From Ruminiclostridium sp. (GTDB lineage Bacteria; Bacillota; Clostridia; Oscillospirales; Ruminococcaceae): a stretch of DNA of 41,391 nt. This document shows positions 25,005 to 29,981 of the stretch, in pieces (position 1 is the stretch's first letter; every line of letters starts with the position of its first letter). A program made the position numbers and the translations under genes. Location of the stretch: positions 1-41,391 of the forward strand of contig JAGBMA010000087.1 in the NCBI GenBank assembly GCA_017635095.1. The letters run 5' to 3'. Under the pieces are notes generated by a model. It was given only the letters and a program-made list of their open reading frames with translations, searched no databases and had not been told where the DNA came from.

Positions 25005-25551
25005 TGCTGATCCCCCCTGTCAAAACCCTTGAAAGAGTTGATTTCGCTCTGTCAAGTCTTTTCCTAACTGCTTCATAGGAAATATTAAGCTCCGAAGCTA
25101 TACTATCTAAGGTCATATCATAAAAATACCGCATAAGCAGTATATTTCGCTGCTCATCATTCATTTTATTCAAAGCATCTCTGACCTTTTCCTGTTCTTG
25201 TTTAGTTGTAATACTTTGTTCCAAATCAAAATCATCTGCTACTTCCGGCTGATCTTCATCATCTATATCGAAATGAGCATCTTTTTTTCTCTTCCTGTAA
25301 ATATTGATAGAGCAGTTTCTAATAATAATAACGAGGAAACCCCTCAATTTCGGACGGTCAACTTGTATAATTTTATCGACGTTTCGAACAATTTGTATAA
25401 AAGCATCGTGAACCGCATCCTCTGCATCTTGTTTGTTGTGCAAAATGCCGAGAGCTACTTTGTACATATCTTGCTCATATTTAAGATAAACATTTTCTAC
25501 AAAACTTTTCTGTTCATCGGTATCTACCATTGAAAGATATAACGAAAGCAT
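24997..25551 (-). CDS. ECF sigma factor of the IME
   Basis: 184 residues from the ATG at 25551, chosen because AAAGGAG lies 7 nt upstream. Region 2: KQDAEDAVHDAFIQIVRNVD. Region 4: MNDEQRNILLMRYFYDMTLDSIASELNISYEAVRKRLDRAKSTL. An acidic linker (DIDDEDQPEVADDFDLEQ) joins them. Paired with the anti-sigma gene, it makes a signal-responsive module carried as cargo; it could regulate the secreted protein at 23221-24048 or IME genes. The target promoters are not identified. Confidence 0.88.
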   Translation of the reverse strand: MLSLYLSMVDTDEQKSFVENVYLKYEQDMYKVALGILHNKQDAEDAVHDAFIQIVRNVDKIIQVDRPKLRGFLVIIIRNCSINIYRKRKKDAHFDIDDEDQPEVADDFDLEQSITTKQEQEKVRDALNKMNDEQRNILLMRYFYDMTLDSIASELNISYEAVRKRLDRAKSTLSRVLTGGISNE

Positions 25552-25779
25552 AGTTTGACTCCTTTCGTGCAGGTTCAGCATGTTCAGAATGCGCTTTTAT
25601 TACCTATAATATAGGGCTTAAAAGCAGTAGAAAATAAGATGTTTTTATGCTGCAAAACCTTGTGAACATCGTTATTATCAATTATATCATATCAAATATA
25701 ATATTTCAAGTCACCAATTGGGAAATATATGTATTATATAAGGCAGATAATATGAGGAATGATAAAAGTAATGATTTTT

Positions 25780-25812
25780 GCCCCAACCATAACGGTCGGG
25801 GCTTGTTTTTAT
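25780..25812 (+). terminator. Terminator near the IME right end
   Basis: GCCCCAACC (25780-25788) pairs with GGTCGGGGC (25794-25802), followed by TTGTTTTT. Confidence 0.8.
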
Positions 25813-25930
25813 TCCAATTCGTCCGAGTGCTTTCGCCTTTGCTCCTGCTGACCGTACTCCGTGACTAAGATCATATTCGCATTCTTCTTGATTTTCTGTA
25901 TTCTTGTAACAATTGCTGATTAAAATTTCC

Positions 25931-25936
25931 TTGACA
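25931..25936 (+). promoter_or_regulatory. Half-promoter: -35 box at the IME right end
   Basis: TTGACA, 10 nt before the right GG core. In the integrated state no -10 lies at the right distance. On the excised circle it faces TATAAT of the left end at exactly 17 nt. Confidence 0.75.
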
Positions 25937-25937
25937 A

Positions 25938-27011
25938 GTGGCAACAGGCGACACGGCGAAAAGCATATTGATTTCTACTGCCGTAAGACTGCAGGCGTTC
26001 AACATCCCGGAGGTCATTGACTTGACCTGCTGCGATAACATTCACCTTGAAATGATAGGTGATGAGCCTACAGCGATGTTCATCATCATACCGTCCTCGG
26101 ACGATACGTTCAACTTTATGGCAGCAATGATGTACACACAGCTTTTCGACGTGCTCTACGACAGAGCTAATTTCAAGCACGGCGGCAGACTGCCGATACA
26201 CGTTCGTTGCCTGCTGGACGAGTTCGCAAACGTCGGGAATATTCCGAGGTTTGAGGAATTGCTTGCAACAATGCGCTCTATGGAAATATCCGCAAACGTC
26301 ATAATCCAAAATCTCTCACAGCTCAAAAAGATGTATAAAGACAGTTGGGAAAATGTTCTCGGCAACTGTGACAGCCTGCTGTTCTTGGGCGGTCAGGAAC
26401 CGACTACCCTTGAGCATATTTCAAAAACGCTGGGTAAAGAAACAATAGATACCCGGTCGAGGAACCGCACAAAGGGCAGACAAGGCTCAACATCTGAGAA
26501 TGACGGGATCCTGGGTCGTGAACTTATGACCGTGGACGAGCTAAAAACTATGAAAGACAATGAATGTATTCTGTTCGTTCGCGGCATCTATCCATTCTTC
26601 TGCAATAAATTCGTTATCGAAAAGCACCTGAATTATCCGCTTTTAGAGGACGCAGATAAAAAAAACGCCTATCTTTTGAGCGAGATCAATACGGTCAGAG
26701 CTTATAACAGATATGAGCAGGAGGAAAGCAATGAACTGTATTCCGAGCCTATGGGAGATGGCGAGGGTACATCAAAACAGTCGGAAAACACAGATACCGA
26801 TGATACCGCTATTATAGAAGAGACAATAGAAGGTAATTATCACAACGGCGATACTTATGGCAATATGCCGAAAGAACCGGAAACCGGTGGAAGCATGGCA
26901 GCGGTCATTGATAATGACGTTGATAAGGTCGTTACCGCAGAACCGGTTCTGAAGCCGCCGTTTACGGAGACCGCCGAGGACAGTTATCTCGATGTTTACG
27001 ACAAATTATAA
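25938..27011 (+). CDS. VirD4/PcfC-type coupling protein, 3' part
   Basis: True ICE sequence starts at the GG of codon 25947-25949. The frame then runs DTAKSILISTAVRLQAF, FIIIPSSDDTFNF and Walker B (VRCLLDEFANVGNI), followed by NVIIQNLSQLKKMY and LFLGGQEPTTLEHISKTLG, all typical of the coupling ATPase. An acidic tail of about 90 residues closes it. The GTG at 25938 is only an apparent start with no ribosome binding site. Together with 15296-16819 this would make an ATPase of about 862 residues; as it stands neither half can work, since Walker A and Walker B are separated. Confidence 0.88.
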   Translation: MATGDTAKSILISTAVRLQAFNIPEVIDLTCCDNIHLEMIGDEPTAMFIIIPSSDDTFNFMAAMMYTQLFDVLYDRANFKHGGRLPIHVRCLLDEFANVGNIPRFEELLATMRSMEISANVIIQNLSQLKKMYKDSWENVLGNCDSLLFLGGQEPTTLEHISKTLGKETIDTRSRNRTKGRQGSTSENDGILGRELMTVDELKTMKDNECILFVRGIYPFFCNKFVIEKHLNYPLLEDADKKNAYLLSEINTVRAYNRYEQEESNELYSEPMGDGEGTSKQSENTDTDDTAIIEETIEGNYHNGDTYGNMPKEPETGGSMAAVIDNDVDKVVTAEPVLKPPFTETAEDSYLDVYDKL

Positions 27012-27044
27012 TAAACAATGAAATGATAAAGGAGAAATAAATAT

Positions 27045-27461
27045 ATGAGACTTTATAACGCAATTAAGAACAAGTTCGACAAGAAGGTAGCGGAGGTAAA
27101 GGAGGATTGGGCTCCTGCTGACAAGCTCACAGAGCAGCAGCGTGACGCAAGAAGAATGCGTCACATCAACAAGATCGCGTTCGGTGCGTATGCCGTGATG
27201 ATGGCAATGTCCGCTATGGGTGTTACCGCGTTCGCTGCGGACGGCGGCGGAGAGGGTGTAGAGACCTTCAACACGGTCGTGGAGTTCATCGTTGATTGGG
27301 TGGCTCGTATCGGTCTTGTTATCGGCTTCATCGGCGCGGTGCAGTTCGCAATGGGCTTCAAGGACGACTCTGCCGACGGTAAAACAAGAGGTCTTATGTG
27401 CCTTGCGTCCGGCTTCATCGTTTTCGCAGTTGCTAAGGCATACGATATGTTCAAGGCTTAA
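27045..27461 (+). CDS. VirB2/Maff2-like pilin or small T4SS membrane protein
   Basis: 138 residues behind AAGGAG. A charged N-terminus of about 45 residues is followed by a signal-like helix (IAFGAYAVMMAMSAMGVTAFAADGG) and two hydrophobic segments (FIVDWVARIGLVIGFIGAV and MCLASGFIVFAVAKAYDMF). The position, right after VirD4 and before TrbL, and the Ala-Asp-Gly-Gly cut-like site suggest the TrbC/VirB2-type channel subunit called Maff2 in related elements. A strong intercistronic hairpin follows. Confidence 0.65.
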   Translation: MRLYNAIKNKFDKKVAEVKEDWAPADKLTEQQRDARRMRHINKIAFGAYAVMMAMSAMGVTAFAADGGGEGVETFNTVVEFIVDWVARIGLVIGFIGAVQFAMGFKDDSADGKTRGLMCLASGFIVFAVAKAYDMFKA

Positions 27462-27523
27462 ATCTGAGCATTGTTTCCTCAGACGGATACATAAAGCCCG
27501 TCCCGTGACAAGGAAGTCACGAA

Positions 27524-27570
27524 GAAGGTTTCCAAAGGTGCGCAAGGATGCACACATAAAAGAAACCTTC
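27524..27570 (+). promoter_or_regulatory. Intercistronic RNA hairpin between the pilin-like and TrbL genes
   Basis: GAAGGTTTC (27524-27532) pairs perfectly with GAAACCTTC (27562-27570), with an inner GTGC/GCAC hairpin. A smaller GTGAC/GTCAC hairpin lies just before. It has no T-run, so it is more likely an mRNA stabilizer or processing site than a terminator. Confidence 0.55.
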
Positions 27571-27600
27571 GAGGGAATGTATGAAAGGAGCTGACGGAAA

Positions 27601-28389
27601 TTGATTGAATGGGAGACGGTAGAACAATGGGTGCGGGATTGGCTCGATTCCATTAACTACACATTCTACAACGCGGTCAAGGCATTGACCGTATCGCCCT
27701 TTGACAGCAGCATAAGCGTTATTGATACCGCAATGTCAGCTATCGAGGGTGTGGCGTTAGTTCTTGTCACCATGTTCTTCTTCATCGAGCTGTGCAATGA
27801 AGCAATGCTGCTGAAAATTCAGAGCTACGAACAGGTATTCAAGCTCGTTTTCAAGTTCGTTATGGCAAAGGTCATAGTAGAAAACGCGCGCGGTATCATG
27901 GGAATTATCTATAATGGCTTCAATTCGATTGCCGTGAGTCTTACGCAGGATAATTACGGCTTCCTATCGAAGTTTACGACGGACGCTGTGATACAACAGC
28001 CTGCAGATGCCGGATTCCTTAATCTGAACTATCTGTTCAAGTACATTGAAACGATGCCGACATTCTTCATTCTTATGGGCGCTTGCTGGGTAATAAACCT
28101 TATACTTCTTGGCAGACTTTTCGAGATAATCGTATATACCGTGATCTCCCCGATACCGCTGGCAACATTTGCGGCGGAAGGCTGGCACGACAGCGCAAAG
28201 GCTTTCATAAAGAGCTATGCGGCGGTCTGCATACAGGGACTTGTGGTAGTAGTTATGTTCTACGCCTTTTCACAGGTAGCCGACCTTCTCGGCGGCACGG
28301 ACAGTATGGGTATAACGATAACAGCATTGGCGCTGGCGCTCGGTGTGGCAAAGAGCGGACAATGGGCAAGACAAGCGGTAGGCGCATAA
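27601..28389 (+). CDS. TrbL/VirB6-like conjugation membrane protein
   Basis: 262 residues from a TTG at 27601, with AAAGGAG about 11 nt upstream. There are five or six hydrophobic segments (for example GVALVLVTMFFFIELC, FFILMGACWVINLILLG, FEIIVYTVISPIPLATFAA, AAVCIQGLVVVVMFYAF). The pattern VISPIPLATF .. SAKAFIKSYAAVCIQG is typical of the VirB6/TrbL-type inner-membrane channel component of Firmicute ICEs. It follows the pilin-like gene. Confidence 0.8.
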   Translation: MIEWETVEQWVRDWLDSINYTFYNAVKALTVSPFDSSISVIDTAMSAIEGVALVLVTMFFFIELCNEAMLLKIQSYEQVFKLVFKFVMAKVIVENARGIMGIIYNGFNSIAVSLTQDNYGFLSKFTTDAVIQQPADAGFLNLNYLFKYIETMPTFFILMGACWVINLILLGRLFEIIVYTVISPIPLATFAAEGWHDSAKAFIKSYAAVCIQGLVVVVMFYAFSQVADLLGGTDSMGITITALALALGVAKSGQWARQAVGA

Positions 28390-28405
28390 CGAGAGGGGTG
28401 TGCCT

Positions 28406-28513
28406 ATGAAAATAACACAGGAAGATCTGTACCCTCTCACATTTATCATAAGCGGGCTGTTGGGGCTCGGCTATACGATCTACAAAATCATAGAGTGGAC
28501 AACAGGAGGTTGA
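28406..28513 (+). CDS. 35-residue membrane protein
   Basis: ATG at 28406 behind GAGAGGGG. It reads MKITQEDLYPLTFIISGLLG, then LGYTIYKIIEWTTGG: one transmembrane helix. It lies between TrbL and another tiny membrane gene, as in related ICEs. Function unknown. Confidence 0.65.
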   Translation: MKITQEDLYPLTFIISGLLGLGYTIYKIIEWTTGG

Positions 28514-28517
28514 TAAC

Positions 28518-28670
28518 ATGAGAAAGATAATAACAATAATCATCGCGGCGGTGGGTGTTGCCGCAGCAGTAACAGGTACAGTGTTCGCAGTTCGCGCAGC
28601 GGTTCTCAGAAAGAGAGCCGACGCCGCTGCATCCGAGTCCGGAGGTGGATATGATGAGTACACGGAATGA
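28518..28670 (+). CDS. 50-residue membrane protein
   Basis: ATG at 28518 with ACAGGAGG inside the preceding gene. The N-terminal helix is IITIIIAAVGVAAAVTGTVF, followed by a short basic and then acidic tail (SGGGYDEYTE). It is probably a bitopic membrane protein of the transfer complex. It overlaps the next gene by 20 nt. Confidence 0.6.
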   Translation: MRKIITIIIAAVGVAAAVTGTVFAVRAAVLRKRADAAASESGGGYDEYTE

Positions 28671-28854
28671 CAGTCGCCCGGATACAGATATTTACGAGAG
28701 CCTGATGAAAGATTATGCGGAACAGATACTCTCCGGCAAGACGAAATATGTGTACAGCCTGACTGATGTTCTGCATATTCAGCGATATGATCCGGCGATA
28801 CGGGTATTGTACGATGCCGAGAAACAGGCATACAAAATGAGCCTTAACAATTAA
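28651..28854 (+). CDS. Small protein with the same domain as the next gene's C-terminus
   Basis: 67 residues from the ATG at 28651 (GGAGG upstream; 28654 is also possible). The sequence YESLMKDYAEQILSGKTKYVYSLTDVLHIQRYDPAIRVLYD (abbreviated) is similar in layout to the last 60 residues of the following protein. I do not know the family. A duplicated small domain in neighbouring genes suggests an adaptor or subunit pair. Confidence 0.6.
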   Translation: MMSTRNDSRPDTDIYESLMKDYAEQILSGKTKYVYSLTDVLHIQRYDPAIRVLYDAEKQAYKMSLNN

Positions 28855-28873
28855 AAATACGGAGGATTTTAAA

Positions 28874-29275
28874 ATGAATTTACACAATGACCTTATGAAA
28901 GCGAAGATCGAGCACAACTGCTCACAGTGCAGCTACAAGTGCGGCAAATGCGCCGCTTGCGAGGATTTTGTGCCGAACGATATGTGGGACTTCATGGAGT
29001 ATGTGACAGATGCTCTGATGGAAACGGTCATACCGAGCAAGGACAAGAAGCTCAAGCGCCGTCCGGTAAAAAGCAAGATACCGTATGACGATAAGATCCC
29101 GGCGCTGGATTACTACTATGTTGCGCTTGTGAATGATACGCTTTCTGAGATTCGCAGAGGTCACATTGCGTACATATTCAATTTAGAACAGCTTCGTGAT
29201 GTTATGTGCTTCGAGCCGGGAGTTCGTGTAACATACATACCCGAAGCAGAATCATATAGCGTAAGGCTCAAATAA
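28874..29275 (+). CDS. Cysteine-rich zinc-binding-like ICE protein
   Basis: 133 residues with GGAGG before the ATG. The N-terminus holds five cysteines in CSQCSYKCGKCAACEDF, a likely metal-binding cluster. A basic middle part (KKLKRRPVKSK) is followed by a C-terminal domain (YVALVNDTLSEIRRGHIAYIF ... PGVRVTYIPEAESYSVRL) like the preceding small gene. It could bind nucleic acid; no function is known to me. Confidence 0.6.
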   Translation: MNLHNDLMKAKIEHNCSQCSYKCGKCAACEDFVPNDMWDFMEYVTDALMETVIPSKDKKLKRRPVKSKIPYDDKIPALDYYYVALVNDTLSEIRRGHIAYIFNLEQLRDVMCFEPGVRVTYIPEAESYSVRLK

Positions 29276-29295
29276 ACAGACAAGGGGTGTTTCCA

Positions 29296-29415
29296 ATGGT
29301 TATGGGCTGCATAGTTCTCGCTGTGCTGAGTGCCGGGATATTAAGCGGTTTCAGCATATCGAGGGCTGTCACAAAATATGAAAAGCTCCATGAGGGCGAG
29401 GAATGGGGGATATGA
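29296..29415 (+). CDS. 39-residue membrane protein
   Basis: ATG at 29296 behind AAGGGG. It begins MVMGCIVLAVLSAGILSGFS, a single hydrophobic helix, then a charged tail ending GEEWGI. It is a third tiny membrane gene in the T4SS operon. Confidence 0.5.
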   Translation: MVMGCIVLAVLSAGILSGFSISRAVTKYEKLHEGEEWGI

Positions 29416-29419
29416 CTAT

Positions 29420-29531
29420 GTTTGAAAATTATCATTTTCAAACTGTCACTTCGATGCTCCCGTTTGGAGCAAACGGGTTTTGCTGCGCAAAACCGCATCA
29501 AAGTGAAAGGAGGCGCACCCCTTCGGGGTGC
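29420..29531 (+). promoter_or_regulatory. Multi-hairpin leader of prgI
   Basis: GTTTGAAAA/TTTTCAAAC (29420-29428 with 29435-29443) is followed by a three-way junction closed by TCACTTCGATGC (29446-29457) with GCATCAAAGTGA (29495-29506). Inside are CCCGTTT/AAACGGG (29459-29465 with 29471-29477) and GTTTTGC/GCAAAAC (29477-29483 with 29487-29493). AAAGGAGG follows at 29506-29513, then GCACCCC/GGGGTGC (29515-29521 with 29525-29531), then the ATG at 29542. Confidence 0.65.
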
Positions 29532-29541
29532 AGGTCAAAAA

Positions 29542-29955
29542 ATGATTGAGATACGCATACCGAAGGAGATCAAAAACTACCGCGAAAAGCTGTTCTTCGG
29601 TCTGACGCTGCGGCAATGTATATGTGCCGGTGTAGCGCTGCTTATATGTGTTCCGCTGTATATCTTCGGCAGGAATTTCATACCGCAGGAAATGGTATCA
29701 TGGCTTGTGATACTGATAGCCGCGCCGCTCATGCTTGCAGGTTTTTTCAAGTACAATGATATGTTCTTTGAACAGTTCGCGGTCGAGTTTTTCTACTTTT
29801 ATTTCTTTCCGCAGAAAAGGGTCTATTCCTATGAGCCCGTGTTTGCTGATCTCCGCAAGAAATATATAGCGGAGGAATTGCAGACGGAGATTGCTGCAAA
29901 GGAAGAAAAATCGGTAATAAAAAGACTTTCAAAGAAGCTCTGGAGAGCGCGCTAA
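29542..29955 (+). CDS. PrgI-family T4SS membrane protein (VirB3-like)
   Basis: 137 residues from the ATG at 29542; the open frame extends back to 29422 but only through the hairpin leader. It starts IEIRIPKEIKNYREKLFFGLTLRQCICAGVALLICVPLYI, the PrgI signature, with two membrane helices (GVALLICVPLYIFG and WLVILIAAPLMLAGFF), then a cytoplasmic tail. In Gram-positive ICEs PrgI takes the place of VirB3, and its gene precedes the VirB4 ATPase, as here. Confidence 0.85.
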   Translation: MIEIRIPKEIKNYREKLFFGLTLRQCICAGVALLICVPLYIFGRNFIPQEMVSWLVILIAAPLMLAGFFKYNDMFFEQFAVEFFYFYFFPQKRVYSYEPVFADLRKKYIAEELQTEIAAKEEKSVIKRLSKKLWRAR

Positions 29956-29981
29956 ATGCGGTCTCGGAAAGGAAATGTTGA

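Larger units (their letters stand above)
25552..25937. other. Noncoding right end of the IME
   Basis: No credible gene in 386 bp. It is AT-rich in the first 200 bp and contains the terminator at 25780-25810, which would shield the VirD4 3' part and the right end from upstream transcription. It ends in TTGACA (25931-25936), the -35 half of the circle promoter. Confidence 0.6.
16820..25948. mobile_element. Tn4451-like integrative mobilizable element inserted in the VirD4 gene
   Basis: The left junction is at GG 16820-16821 and the right one at GG 25947-25948; element length is 9,127 bp. Joining left flank and right flank at GG restores KKAAG-DTAKSIL in frame, the expected VirD4 sequence. It carries a large serine recombinase, a small gene and a DUF3847-like gene, a MobA/MobL relaxase, TnpW, Rpn-type nuclease, a secreted repeat protein and an ECF sigma/anti-sigma pair. 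It has no conjugation channel genes, so it is mobilizable rather than self-transmissible. The joined ends would form attP with CAACA-GG-TGTTG dyad symmetry. Confidence 0.9.

Noticed and set aside
25711-25944. Minus-strand open frame across the IME right end
   Set aside because: It spans the terminator and the att core and has no ribosome binding site; the protein looks random.
29422-29541. N-terminal extension of PrgI
   Set aside because: The DNA forms a multi-hairpin leader, and PrgI homology starts at the ATG 29542.
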